A stretch of 58,450 nt of DNA from the NCBI GenBank assembly GCA_902584635.1, contig CACIAQ010000007.1:1-58450 (forward strand), written 5' to 3'. Source of the DNA: an uncultured Alphaproteobacteria bacterium (GTDB taxonomy: Bacteria > Pseudomonadota > Alphaproteobacteria > Rhodobacterales > Rhodobacteraceae). This document shows, piece by piece, positions 18,622 through 27,647 of the stretch (position 1 is the first letter of the stretch; each line of letters begins with the position of its first letter). The notes beneath the pieces were generated by a model. The model ran no database searches. It saw only the letters and a program-made list of their open reading frames with translations, and was not told where the DNA came from. Position numbers and translations under genes: made by a program.

Positions 18622-18975
18622 TTAACTGCCTCGATAGGTACTGTAGCCGAACTTAGATAGTAACAGAGGGACATGATAGTGTTGCTTTAGGTCATTAATT
18701 TGAAAGCAGATAGAAATATTATCAAAAAATAAATCCGTTTCTTTCATTTTATGTTTTGCCACCAAATATTTTCCAGCATGAAATACCATTTCATACCATC
18801 CTTCTCGAATATTTGACTGATCAAATATTGGCTTATTTAATCTTCCATCAGAATTGGTTACAAAATGAGCAATCAATTCTTTCCTGTCTGACTGCGTAGT
18901 ATAAAAACTAATTTCAAGTGCATCCGCCGGTTTCCCTTGGGTCAAATCTAAAACATGTGTGGTAAGACCTGTCAT
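18622..18975 (-). CDS. uraH: 5-hydroxyisourate hydrolase
   Basis: This transthyretin-like enzyme of 117 aa has the family's start (TTHVLDLTQGKPA) and the C-terminal signature YRGS at residues 114-117, plus HVPLLLSKFGYS near the end. It hydrolyses 5-hydroxyisourate to OHCU, the step after urate oxidase. It is the first gene of the minus-strand unit uraH-puuD-puuE-alc-allA and is divergent from uraD, the next enzyme, across a 77-base region. The 23 residues after the HVPLLL block match the standard length. Confidence 0.95.
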   Translation of the reverse strand: MTGLTTHVLDLTQGKPADALEISFYTTQSDRKELIAHFVTNSDGRLNKPIFDQSNIREGWYEMVFHAGKYLVAKHKMKETDLFFDNISICFQINDLKQHYHVPLLLSKFGYSTYRGS

Positions 18976-18998
18976 TTATTAAAAGCTCTTTTTTTTTT

Positions 18999-19020
18999 GT
19001 TATTACATGGTAACTATAAC
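18999..19020. promoter_or_regulatory. Inverted repeat between uraH and uraD, candidate operator
   Basis: The 22-base segment begins GTTAT and ends ATAAC, with an inner TTAC-ATG-GTAA repeat slightly off-centre. It is the only repeat structure in the 77-base divergent region shared by uraH and uraD. A purine-responsive repressor site is plausible, but the protein that would bind it is unknown, and the repeat is short enough to be chance. Confidence 0.35.
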
Positions 19021-19052
19021 GAGACAAAAAACAACCAAAGAAAAGGCAACCT

Positions 19053-19535
19053 TTGGAGCAAGAAAAATTCATTAGGCATTATGGCAGCTTGTATGAAAAT
19101 TCACCTCATATAGCGCTTGCAATATACGAGCACCAGCGTTTGGATACCTTGTCACCCTTGGAAATATTGAGCTTAATGAAGGACTATGTAACCAAGATGG
19201 ATCATCAATCGAAAATGAAACTAATTTTAGAACATCCAGAATTAGGTATTAAGAAGGGACAACAGAACAAACTAACAGCCCATTCAAAGAAAGAACAAAA
19301 CCGAGCTGGTCTAGATAATCTTTCTGGAAGTGAATATAATCTATTGAGTATGTTAAACAAAGACTACATGAATAAATTCAAATTTCCTTTTATTATCGCT
19401 GTATCAGGCTTAAAAAAAGAAGAAGTATTTAGAAATATTGAGGTGAGGCTACAAAATACTGTTGAAACAGAGTTTGATACAGCTATAGAGGAAATACACA
19501 AAATCGCAGAAATAAGGCTGAAAAATCAGCAGTAA
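19053..19535 (+). CDS. uraD: OHCU decarboxylase
   Basis: This 160-aa all-helical protein converts OHCU to (S)-allantoin. The conserved pattern EKFIRHYGSLYENSPHIALAIY is followed by EHPELG, a SGSEYNLLSMLNKDYMNKFKFPFIIAVSG block and a final acidic helix. Pro-x-Leu and the FPFIIAV segment are family hallmarks. The start is the TTG at 19053 behind AAAAGG: the frame upstream is open only to a TAA at 19017 and contains no ATG or GTG. It is divergent from uraH. Confidence 0.93.
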   Translation: MEQEKFIRHYGSLYENSPHIALAIYEHQRLDTLSPLEILSLMKDYVTKMDHQSKMKLILEHPELGIKKGQQNKLTAHSKKEQNRAGLDNLSGSEYNLLSMLNKDYMNKFKFPFIIAVSGLKKEEVFRNIEVRLQNTVETEFDTAIEEIHKIAEIRLKNQQ

Positions 19536-19537
19536 GG

Positions 19538-20824
19538 TTATTTAATTTTTTTACCAGCAATAAATACCGAGTCTATTGCTCGATCATCTCCTAAGGTCTG
19601 AAGGATGAATAGTTCTTCTTCAATCGTTTTACATTTTTCCATTCTATGTCTCATTAAAGGAGTACTTTTACTATTTAAAACTATCAAGTCAGCACAGTTT
19701 CCGGTCTTGATTGTTCCGATTTGATCCTGAAGTCCAAGACACTCTGCATTACCCATAGTTGACCAAAAGTATGAGGCTAGGGGATTAAGGCTATAGTTTC
19801 CTAATTGCTGAATTTTGTACGCTTCGTCGAGCGTTCTTAACATTGAGAAGGATGTACCGCCTCCTACATCTGTTGCTATTGCGGTTCTTACTCCTTTCTC
19901 TTCTAACTCTTTAAATTTAAATAGCCCACTTCCAAGAAATAGGTTTGATGTTGGGCAATGGACAGCAATAGACTTTGTTTCTTTCATTCTCTCAATCTCG
20001 TTCATTTCCAAGTGTATAGAATGAGCTAATAATGTTTTGTTCGAGAGCAACTTATATTTGTCATAGATAGATAAGTAATCTTTTTGATCTGGAAATAGTT
20101 CCAGTGTTGTTTTAATTTCGTCTATATTTTCAGATAAATGCGTTTGCACATAACATGATTGATTTTCAGCACATAAGGTTTGAGAAACTTCCATCAACTC
20201 AGGAGTGGAGGTTATTGCAAATCTAGGTGTTATTGCATATTTGCAACGGCTGACATTATGCCACTTACTAATTATCTCTTTGCTACTTAAATAGCTTTTA
20301 TCGGCTTTCTCTAGAACTGTATCTGGCGCATTTCTATCCATCAACACGTTACCAGCAATAACACACATGTTTCTTCTATGCGCTTCCTGAAATAGATATT
20401 CTACTGAATTAGGGTGCACTGATCCAAATGAAACAGAAGTTGTAATACCATTATGATTTAATAAATCTAAAAATATTTTTGACTCTCTTTCACAATGCTT
20501 ATCATCAACGAATAAGCTTTCGTTTGGGAAAGTATATTTATTCAGCCATTCAAGTAATTTTGTTCCATATGAAGCGATTACCTGTGTTTGGGGGAAATGA
20601 TTGTGTAGATCTATGAACCCAGGAAAGATTATTTTAGATCCAAAATCTATTGTTTCAGTATTCTCGTATTTCTTACTAAGTTTGGAATAATCGTCAACTT
20701 CAATGATAATTCCCTTATCATCAAATGTTACTCCTCCTTTTTCTAGATAGATGTAGCTACCAGTATCATTAATATCTTCTGGTTTCCTTAAAAACGAAAA
20801 AATTCTTCCTTTAAATATTTTCAT
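19538..20824 (-). CDS. guaD: Guanine deaminase
   Basis: This 428-aa amidohydrolase carries the zinc-binding HxH as His74 and His76 (FPGFIDLHNHFPQTQ), followed by QTHLSEN, LLAHSIHL and ATDVGGGTSFSML, which supply the remaining ligands and the guanine-pocket residues. The GT(K)LLEWLNKYTFP block is specific for guanine deaminase. It converts guanine to xanthine, feeding XdhAB. It ends three bases after uraD on the opposite strand and is separated from the BMP transporter by a strong hairpin. Confidence 0.95.
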   Translation of the reverse strand: MKIFKGRIFSFLRKPEDINDTGSYIYLEKGGVTFDDKGIIIEVDDYSKLSKKYENTETIDFGSKIIFPGFIDLHNHFPQTQVIASYGTKLLEWLNKYTFPNESLFVDDKHCERESKIFLDLLNHNGITTSVSFGSVHPNSVEYLFQEAHRRNMCVIAGNVLMDRNAPDTVLEKADKSYLSSKEIISKWHNVSRCKYAITPRFAITSTPELMEVSQTLCAENQSCYVQTHLSENIDEIKTTLELFPDQKDYLSIYDKYKLLSNKTLLAHSIHLEMNEIERMKETKSIAVHCPTSNLFLGSGLFKFKELEEKGVRTAIATDVGGGTSFSMLRTLDEAYKIQQLGNYSLNPLASYFWSTMGNAECLGLQDQIGTIKTGNCADLIVLNSKSTPLMRHRMEKCKTIEEELFILQTLGDDRAIDSVFIAGKKIK

Positions 20825-20840
20825 TTTTTACCAAATCTCC

Positions 20841-20869
20841 AAAAAAAAGGCCCTTGGTAGGGCCTTTTT
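20841..20869. terminator. Strong GC hairpin with flanking A and T runs
   Basis: An A run and GGCCC (20843-20853) pair with GGGCC and a T run (20859-20869) around a six-base loop. The A tract on one side and T tract on the other make it a bidirectional intrinsic-type terminator. It lies directly downstream of the minus-strand BMP gene and upstream of guaD, and so separates transporter transcripts from the guaD transcript. Confidence 0.8.
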
Positions 20870-20886
20870 CCACTATCAAGTTTACC

Positions 20887-21969
20887 TTATTGCGGGATAT
20901 CACCCTCAATACCTTCAACATAGAAGTTCATGCCTAGTAAAGTACCCATGTCAGCTGTTTCGCCAGCTTTTAGCCATGGCGAACCATCTTGCTTATTGAT
21001 TGGACCTGTAAAGGAATGAAGTGTTCCCGAAGCAATACCATCTCTGATTTCCATTGCCTCTTTCTTTACACTGTCTGGAATCTTATCGGAAAGAGGTCCA
21101 ATAATGACCATGCCCGCTCCAATTCCATCGAAAGTTTGCTCAGCACCCTTCCAAGTTCCGTCCATACCCTGTTTAACCTTTTTTACATAATATGGAGCCC
21201 ATCCATTGATAATAGCCGTCAGATGAGCATTAGGGCCAAAGGCACTCATATCGGATGCCTGACCAAAGGCATACACACCCGCTTCTTCAGCGACGGTCAT
21301 TATAGCAGAACTATCAACGTGCTGTAATATGACGTCTGCACCCTGGGAAATTAAGGTTTTTGCGGCATCAGCCTCTTTAGCAGGGTCATACCATGTGAAA
21401 ATCCAGATAACTTTGAATTCCACATTTGGATTAGCTTTCTTTGCGGCAAGATAAGCAGAATTTATCCCTCTAACAACCTCAGGAATGGGATATGATGCGA
21501 CATATCCAATTGTATTGGATTTGGTCATCTTTCCTGCAATATGGCCTGCCACTGTTCTGCCTTCATAGAACCTCGCACTATAAGTTGAGACATTATCGGC
21601 AGTCATATATCCAGTGGCATGTTCAAATTTTACTTTCGGGAACTTCTTTGCAACATTTAGCACGGGTTCCATGTAACCAAAAGACGTAGCAAAAATCATA
21701 TCTGCCCCAGAGAGAGCCATTTGGGTCATTACGCGTTCAGCGTCAGCACTTTCTGGAACATTTTCTTGGAAGACTGTTTCTACTTTATCTCCGAAAGCCT
21801 CATCCACAGCTTTTCTCCCGACGTCATGTTGATAATTCCAACCGTGGTCCCCTGGAGGACCAATATATATAAAGCCTACTTTATAATCCGCCGCAATAGC
21901 GATACTTGAAGTAATCACCATTGATATGAATAAAAAAGAAGCTGAAAAATATTTCATAAATTGTCTCAT
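20887..21969 (-). CDS. BMP-family nucleoside ABC transporter substrate-binding protein
   Basis: This 360-aa precursor has an N-terminal signal peptide (hydrophobic segment followed by SSIAIAA) and the BMP/PnrA fold. The FIYIGPPGDHGWNYQHDVGR start, the GADMIFATSFGYMEP block and VDSSAIMTVAEEAG are characteristic. The protein binds a purine nucleoside or similar ligand in the periplasm. It is the most downstream gene of the four-gene minus-strand transporter operon, with the two permeases and an ATPase upstream, and sits within the purine-catabolism island, which supports a purine or allantoin-type ligand. Confidence 0.92.
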   Translation of the reverse strand: MRQFMKYFSASFLFISMVITSSIAIAADYKVGFIYIGPPGDHGWNYQHDVGRKAVDEAFGDKVETVFQENVPESADAERVMTQMALSGADMIFATSFGYMEPVLNVAKKFPKVKFEHATGYMTADNVSTYSARFYEGRTVAGHIAGKMTKSNTIGYVASYPIPEVVRGINSAYLAAKKANPNVEFKVIWIFTWYDPAKEADAAKTLISQGADVILQHVDSSAIMTVAEEAGVYAFGQASDMSAFGPNAHLTAIINGWAPYYVKKVKQGMDGTWKGAEQTFDGIGAGMVIIGPLSDKIPDSVKKEAMEIRDGIASGTLHSFTGPINKQDGSPWLKAGETADMGTLLGMNFYVEGIEGDIPQ

Positions 21970-21993
21970 ATTCTCTCCATTTTTAAATAAGTG

Positions 21994-22926
21994 TTATGTT
22001 ATCTTCACAAACGATCTACCTAAACATCCCGGAGCTCCCCTATTCCCGCGGAATCGACTCATTGATATTACCACTAAAGCTAATATCGTTGCAAGATATG
22101 GAGCCATAGATAATAACGCAATATTTATATTTACCCCAATTGCTTGCAAGTTTAGCTGAAGAATTGTTATACCGCCGAAAATATATGCTCCTATAAGTAA
22201 CCGAAAGGGTCTCCATCCCGAAAATACAACGAGAGCAAGGGCAATCCAGCCTGCCCCGGCCGTCATTCCCTCTGTCCATTGTGGAACTCTCACGAGTGAT
22301 AGATATCCTCCTCCAACTCCGGCCATCGCTCCACCAAAAGTAATAGCCAAAAACCGGATAGTTACTACTCTGTAACCTAATGAATGTGCTACATCATGAT
22401 CTTCCCCTACTGATCTGAGGATGAGTCCTGTTCTCATACGATTAAGAAAGTACCAAATGACTAGCACAGATATTAGCGATAGATAAACTATCAAATCATG
22501 TTGGAAAAACATTGTTCCGAGTACTGGGATTTCACTTATAAAAGGAACTGAAATGGTTGAAATTTGTGGTGATTTTATACCAGTGTAAGGGTGACCCATT
22601 AGAGCTGCTATTCCCAGCCCAAAAATAGTTAAGGCTAGGCCCGACGCCACCTGATTAGCCTGCATTATCAAAATAATAAATGCGAATAGTAGAGAAAGAA
22701 GTGCTCCCGCCATTGCTGCCGCCATCATCCCAATATAGGCAGACCCAGTTTCTACTCCAACTATAAAACCGGTAACCGCACCTATTATCATCATGCCTTC
22801 AACACCAAGGTTCAAGACACCTGATTTTTCAACAATCAACTCCCCAAGAGCCGCTAGAACAAGCGGTGTTGAGGCCACGATTAGGCTAGCAACCAAGACA
22901 GCGAAATTAATTTCCGAAAGATCCAT
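21994..22926 (-). CDS. Nucleoside ABC transporter permease
   Basis: This 310-aa polytopic permease of the BPD_transp_2 family begins LVASLIVASTPLVLAALGELIVEKSGVLNLGVEGMM, the conserved opening (ALGE...SGVLNLGVEGMM) of the nucleoside/BMP-type permease. It has about eight to nine membrane helices. Its ATG immediately follows the stop of the other permease, with one base between them, which indicates a single operon and heterodimeric permease. Length matches the family. Confidence 0.92.
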   Translation of the reverse strand: MDLSEINFAVLVASLIVASTPLVLAALGELIVEKSGVLNLGVEGMMIIGAVTGFIVGVETGSAYIGMMAAAMAGALLSLLFAFIILIMQANQVASGLALTIFGLGIAALMGHPYTGIKSPQISTISVPFISEIPVLGTMFFQHDLIVYLSLISVLVIWYFLNRMRTGLILRSVGEDHDVAHSLGYRVVTIRFLAITFGGAMAGVGGGYLSLVRVPQWTEGMTAGAGWIALALVVFSGWRPFRLLIGAYIFGGITILQLNLQAIGVNINIALLSMAPYLATILALVVISMSRFRGNRGAPGCLGRSFVKIT

Positions 22927-24006
22927 TTACTTATTTCCTTTGAGTTTTATTTTGTAATGAACAAAGAGATCAAATGAGAGCAAGAAAAATAAAAGCATTC
23001 CCTGGAAAACCTGGATTGCGGCAGCTGGTAAATTAAGCATGAATTGCGTAAGCTCTCCCCCAACATAAGTTAGTGCCATGACTATACCAGCGAAAAAAAT
23101 GCCAATAGGGTTTAGCCTGCCAAGAAATGCTACTATTATAGCCGTAAATCCGTAGCCGACATTAAAGTCAATGTTGATCTGTCCCGCAGGTCCAGCTACT
23201 TCCATTATTCCAGCCAAACCAGCTAAACTTCCAGACAAAGTTAAACAAAGAAAGATGAGCTTGTTAGGGTTATCGCCAGAAAAACCTGACGCTTTTGGGG
23301 AATTTCCAAGTAGCTTTATTTTGAACCCCAGGCTGTGCCGAAATAATAGCACGTAGAAAAAAATGACCATCAATAAAGAAAGTAGCACTCCCAGATGTAT
23401 TCCAGTTCCCGCAATAATCTCAGCGTTTGAGGCTGATGTGTATTGGTTCAAATTACGAGAACCAGGAAAACCAGCACCATCCGGATTTCTTAAAAATCCC
23501 AATGATGCAAGAGCTAGAATTTGCTCCGCTACATATACTAGCATTAGAGAAACTAGTATCTCGTTGACTTGAAACTTGACTTTCAAAAAAGCTGGAATCA
23601 TTGACCATAAACATCCTCCTATGACACCGATTAGTATCATTGCAGGAAAAATAACAATACTTTCCAACGGATAAAGAGAAAGTGCAAATGATGCACCAAA
23701 TATGGCTCCCATAATGTACTGACCCTCTGCTCCTATATTCCAGACATTTGCTTTGAAGCCAACAGAGAGGCCGAGCGCGATCAAAATCAAAGGAGCCCCT
23801 TTTATAAAAATTTGTGGAATAGAGTATGTTGAAAATGTTTCGCTCATTAAAGGATCCCAAAATATCATTTTTATAGCGGCAAAGGGATCTACTCCTAGAA
23901 AATAAAATAGTATTCCTCCAACTATCATCGTGAGCCCAACGGAAAATAATGGGCCCAGCAAAGAAAGAACCGGAGAAACATTTTCTCTCGGAATTAGCTT
24001 AAACAT
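22927..24006 (-). CDS. Nucleoside ABC transporter permease (second subunit)
   Basis: This 359-aa membrane protein has about nine helices. A block reading GLSVGFKANVWNIGAEGQYIMGA is the diagnostic EGQ-motif of the larger permease of BMP-type transporters, and a VAFLGRLNPIGI segment near the end is also typical. It pairs with the 310-aa permease, whose start follows its stop directly. The upstream ATPase gene ends 11 bases before its ATG. Confidence 0.92.
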   Translation of the reverse strand: MFKLIPRENVSPVLSLLGPLFSVGLTMIVGGILFYFLGVDPFAAIKMIFWDPLMSETFSTYSIPQIFIKGAPLILIALGLSVGFKANVWNIGAEGQYIMGAIFGASFALSLYPLESIVIFPAMILIGVIGGCLWSMIPAFLKVKFQVNEILVSLMLVYVAEQILALASLGFLRNPDGAGFPGSRNLNQYTSASNAEIIAGTGIHLGVLLSLLMVIFFYVLLFRHSLGFKIKLLGNSPKASGFSGDNPNKLIFLCLTLSGSLAGLAGIMEVAGPAGQINIDFNVGYGFTAIIVAFLGRLNPIGIFFAGIVMALTYVGGELTQFMLNLPAAAIQVFQGMLLFFLLSFDLFVHYKIKLKGNK

Positions 24007-24017
24007 AAAGCATACCT

Positions 24018-25532
24018 CTAATCACTTATACCACCCATTATTGCACCGATTTCGTCTGTTTTTATATCCATAGTGTTAGTCGGTATTGAAAGATTCCCAT
24101 TTGTCAAAAAAGCAACCTTATTTGATATTTCAAGGATCTCATCCAAGTCTTGGCTTATTAAAATAATAGCAGCACCTGTATTTGCTATATCAACAATTGC
24201 CTGTCTTATATTTGCCGCTGAGAGAGCATCTACACCCCATGTAGGTTGGTTTACTATGAATAAGGAAGGGTTTTGCCCAATCTCTCTTCCAACAACAAAC
24301 TTCTGGAGATTACCACCAGACAGTGATGAAGCAAGTGCACTTACACCAGTGGTCTTTACGTTAAATTTCTCAATTATTTCATTCGTATATTCATTTAATT
24401 CACTAAAATCGATAAAACCCATTTTCATTTGAAAGCGTTTTTTAGGGTCTGTTATAAGGCTATTCTCCAATAAATTAAGATTTCCAACGGCTGCATGTCC
24501 AAGTCTTTCTTCAGGAGCAAAAGCCAACCCAATTTCTCGCCTTTCTCGAGGATTGAGCATTTCAATATCATTATCCATATATTTGATAGAAACATTCCGA
24601 TCTTTTTTCTCTCCCGTGAGAACTTGCATTAGTTCTTCTTGTCCATTTCCCGCAACTCCCCCAATGCCTAGAATTTCGGACTGATAAACCGCAAGATCAA
24701 TATTTTTTAATGTCACTCCAAACTGTGTATCAGGTTTAACTTCGTTTATTTTTACAGAAAGAACTTTGTTACTTTTATTTGCTGCCACTGGTCGTTTAGG
24801 TTCGAATAATGATTGGCCAACCATTATCTCTCCAAGCTCTCTTGGTGTCATTTTTTTTGGATCATACTCGCCAACTATTGCGCCTTTTCTGAGAACAGAT
24901 GCCGTGTCACATAAATCGGCAATTTCCTTTAACTTGTGTGATATGTAAAGAATAGAAGTTCCTTCGCTAGCCAATTTTTTCAAAGTCTTAAATAAGCTCT
25001 CACATTCAAATGGTGTGAGAACCGATGTTGGTTCATCCATAATCAAAAGCTTGGGCTTTTGTATCAAGGCACGGATAATTTCAACTCTTTGCCGTTCTCC
25101 AGCTGATAAATCTCCTATAAAAGAAGATAAATTTACTTCTAAGCCATAACTTTCAGATAACATTATTACACTCGCATGGAGTTCCTTTTCACCAAGCTCC
25201 TTATCTAATCCCACTAAGATATTTTCAAATGCCGTCAGGGGTTCAAATAAAGAAAAGTGTTGGAATACCATACCGACGCCTAAGGCTCTTGCATCCTTGG
25301 GACTCTTTGGGGAATATTCCTCATTTAAAAATGTCATACTACCGCTGTCTGGCTGGAGCAACCCATAGATGATTTTTACAAGCGTAGATTTTCCAGCTCC
25401 GTTTTCGCCTAATAATGCATGGATTTGGGAAGATCTTACATTTATGGAAATGTCGTTATTTGCCCTAACGTTTCCAAATTCCTTATTTATTGCTCTGCAC
25501 TGGAATAAAGTATTTTCAATTTTATTATTCAA
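24018..25532 (-). CDS. Nucleoside ABC transporter ATP-binding protein (double NBD)
   Basis: This 504-aa ATPase contains two tandem ABC domains. The first has Walker A GENGAGKST, signature LSAGERQRVEI and Walker B LLIMDEPTS. The second has GGVAGNGQEEL, LSGGNLQKFVVGREI and IVNQPTWGVD, as is usual for the sugar/nucleoside class, where the second site is degenerate. The start is a TTG at 25532; the frame above it meets a stop six codons up and offers no ATG. It is the first gene of the ABC operon and is divergent from the NCS2 permease at 25690 across about 157 bases. Confidence 0.94.
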   Translation of the reverse strand: MNNKIENTLFQCRAINKEFGNVRANNDISINVRSSQIHALLGENGAGKSTLVKIIYGLLQPDSGSMTFLNEEYSPKSPKDARALGVGMVFQHFSLFEPLTAFENILVGLDKELGEKELHASVIMLSESYGLEVNLSSFIGDLSAGERQRVEIIRALIQKPKLLIMDEPTSVLTPFECESLFKTLKKLASEGTSILYISHKLKEIADLCDTASVLRKGAIVGEYDPKKMTPRELGEIMVGQSLFEPKRPVAANKSNKVLSVKINEVKPDTQFGVTLKNIDLAVYQSEILGIGGVAGNGQEELMQVLTGEKKDRNVSIKYMDNDIEMLNPRERREIGLAFAPEERLGHAAVGNLNLLENSLITDPKKRFQMKMGFIDFSELNEYTNEIIEKFNVKTTGVSALASSLSGGNLQKFVVGREIGQNPSLFIVNQPTWGVDALSAANIRQAIVDIANTGAAIILISQDLDEILEISNKVAFLTNGNLSIPTNTMDIKTDEIGAIMGGISD

Positions 25533-25689
25533 CTTGCGTGTCTTTTAATTAGTTGGATTTAAGTAGTGTAGGAACTTTGTCACAGTTTAACCACTGAAAA
25601 ACTACCGAGGCGTTAATATATTGCCATGGATACTTAGTTAGCATATCTTGTGTCTAGTACTCTATCAACAACAATATAAGGAGAAATTG

Positions 25690-27012
25690 ATGAGTAATTC
25701 AAATATAAATAGTCAATACGCAGATCCAAACATGACACCACCATTAGGAGAAGCTAGCGCCTTGGGACTTCAACATGTCCTTGCTATGTTTGCTTCTAAT
25801 GTTACTCCATCGGTAATAGTGGCTGGTGCTGCAGGATTGGCATTTGGAGGAGCAGAGCAGATCTATTTAATTCAAATGGCTATGCTTTTTGCCGGTATAG
25901 CAACACTATTTCAAACAGTCGGTTTTGGACCAGTGGGTGCAAGGCTACCTATCATGCAAGGAACTAGCTTTGCTTTTGTGGGCGTATTAGCAGGTATTGC
26001 CGCAACCCAAGGTCTATCCGTTGCATTAACATCCTGTATAATAGGAGGTGTAATTCACTTTCTACTTGGTGCTGTAATTAAAGACATCAGGTGGCTATTT
26101 CCACCACTAGTTACGGGGCTAGTTATCCTAGCAATTGGCCTTTATTTAATTCCAGTTGCAATCAAGTATGCCGCTGGAGGCGCTGCAAAATTCCAAATGG
26201 AAGCGGAAAGCTTTGGCTCTCTAATGCATTGGAGTGTAGCAGGTGCTGTTGTAATTGTTGCTTTGATATGTAAGTTTTTTGGGAAAGGCTTAATATCGAA
26301 TGCGGCTGTATTAATTGGTATAATAGCTGGTTACATCCTTGCGTTTGCGCAAGGAATGGTCAACTTTGCACCCGTAGCTAAAGCGAGTTGGTTTTCCGGC
26401 CTCACACCATTACCTTATGGCTTTGAATTCAGTCTCGGTGCTGTAATCGCAGTTACATTGGTTTGTATCGTTTCTGCGATAGAGACAGTCGGAGACACAT
26501 CAGCAACTATAAAGGCTGGGGCAGGTAGAGAAGCAACCGATGAAGAAATTTCAGGTGCAACATATGCCGATGGACTGGGTAGCGCTGTAGCGGGAGTTTT
26601 TGGAGGGTTACCAAATACCTCATTTAGCCAAAACGTCGGTATAGTAGGTATGACAGGGGTTATGTCTCGTCATGTAGTGACAATTGGAGCAATAGTTTTG
26701 GTTGTCTGTGGCCTGATTCCAAAAATAGGTGCAATTATAGCCTCCATGCCACTTCCAGTATTAGGCGGCGGTGTTATAGTTATGTTCGGAATGGTGGCAG
26801 CAGCCGGCCTAAATGTATTAAGTGAAGTTAAACTTAATAGAAGAAATATGGTTATAATCGCTGTTTCATTGGCGGTAGGGTTAGGCTTGAATTTAGTACC
26901 TTCCGCGGTTCAATATCTTCCAGGTGTAGTAAAAGTGTTAGCTACTTCAGCTGTCGCACCAACAGCTATAGTCGCAGTCATACTTAATTTAGTTTTACCA
27001 GAGGAAGACTAA
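25690..27012 (+). CDS. Purine/pyrimidine permease (NCS2 family)
   Basis: This 440-aa polytopic permease of the nucleobase:cation symporter-2 family has about 14 membrane segments. FGPVGARLPIMQGTSFAFVG matches the NCS2 block after helix 3, the NTSFSQNVGIVGMTGVMSRHV segment carries the family motif N-T-x-x-x-Q-N-V-G, and EAD/EEISGATYADGLGS lies before it. It imports xanthine, urate or uracil with H+ or Na+. The ATG at 25690 is chosen because AAGGAGAAAT lies at proper spacing; a frame start at 25648 lacks one. Divergence from the ABC operon suggests common control by purine availability. Confidence 0.93.
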   Translation: MSNSNINSQYADPNMTPPLGEASALGLQHVLAMFASNVTPSVIVAGAAGLAFGGAEQIYLIQMAMLFAGIATLFQTVGFGPVGARLPIMQGTSFAFVGVLAGIAATQGLSVALTSCIIGGVIHFLLGAVIKDIRWLFPPLVTGLVILAIGLYLIPVAIKYAAGGAAKFQMEAESFGSLMHWSVAGAVVIVALICKFFGKGLISNAAVLIGIIAGYILAFAQGMVNFAPVAKASWFSGLTPLPYGFEFSLGAVIAVTLVCIVSAIETVGDTSATIKAGAGREATDEEISGATYADGLGSAVAGVFGGLPNTSFSQNVGIVGMTGVMSRHVVTIGAIVLVVCGLIPKIGAIIASMPLPVLGGGVIVMFGMVAAAGLNVLSEVKLNRRNMVIIAVSLAVGLGLNLVPSAVQYLPGVVKVLATSAVAPTAIVAVILNLVLPEED

Positions 27013-27020
27013 AATCGAAA

Positions 27021-27051
27021 AATAAGGGCAGTAGTAAATACTGCCCTTATT
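27021..27051. terminator. Hairpin between NCS2 permease and GGCT-like gene
   Basis: AATAAGGGCAGTA (27021-27033) pairs with TACTGCCCTTATT (27039-27051) around a five-base loop, a 13-bp perfect stem with A/T edges. It sits nine bases after the permease stop and upstream of the convergent GGCT-like gene's end. A bidirectional intrinsic terminator is the simplest reading. Confidence 0.85.
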
Positions 27052-27081
27052 ACTTAAAAAAATGCGTTAGATACTAGCTGA

Positions 27082-27543
27082 TCATTGCTTCCATCGAGCA
27101 CTTTCATATCCTTTACCACTGTCAGCTATAATAGAATTTTCATGGGCCTCCAGTAAAAAATCTAAGTTTAAATCGCAGTTCTTGTAGCCTTCGCTAATCA
27201 CATTGAAGTACTTTCTAGATGGTGGAGCAATGCCATATTTTCCAACCATAATATAGGTCATTGCTGTCACCTGAGTGCCATCTAATATGACATTTAATTC
27301 CTTCTTATCGTATAACTGTGGATAGTCTTCATAAATATCCAGAGCTTTTTCACACTCCTCAGTGATTTGAAAAACTCCTACAGGTACATGTTTACCTAAA
27401 TCTTTTTCAATAGTAGCGACCGACTTAAATATTAGTCTCCAGTCTTTCAGCATTGTATTTCCCAGATATCTTGCATCGGGGCACCTGTCCGCCATTTGTC
27501 GATGGTTTAAATTCGATCCGTATGCCAAATATATTTTTGTCAA
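27082..27543 (-). CDS. Gamma-glutamylcyclotransferase-fold protein
   Basis: This 153-aa protein has the GGCT/AIG2 fold. The N-terminal YGSNL at residues 7-11 is the phosphate-like oxyanion loop, and the DIYEDYPQLYDKKEL segment contains the conserved catalytic Glu in the family position. It begins with a TTG at 27543 behind a good AGGAG. The reaction is cyclisation of gamma-glutamyl amines with release of 5-oxoproline. The location at the edge of the purine island is suggestive, but the substrate is unknown. It converges on the NCS2 permease across the hairpin. Confidence 0.78.
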   Translation of the reverse strand: MTKIYLAYGSNLNHRQMADRCPDARYLGNTMLKDWRLIFKSVATIEKDLGKHVPVGVFQITEECEKALDIYEDYPQLYDKKELNVILDGTQVTAMTYIMVGKYGIAPPSRKYFNVISEGYKNCDLNLDFLLEAHENSIIADSGKGYESARWKQ

Positions 27544-27647
27544 CTATTTCTCCTAATGAAGACATTAATTGGTCTATCATGAATAGGAAATTACGAGTAG
27601 TATTATTACCAAATAATAGTATTTATTGTTATAAAGGGAGTTCTCTA

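Noticed and set aside
20989-21327. 112-aa plus-strand frame opposite the BMP protein
   Set aside because: It is opposite a well-conserved substrate-binding protein and has no ribosome-binding site or family motif.
25533-25689. Purine or xanthine riboswitch upstream of the NCS2 permease
   Set aside because: The 157-base leader was read for known purine-riboswitch core sequences and a terminator-style stem, and none was convincing.
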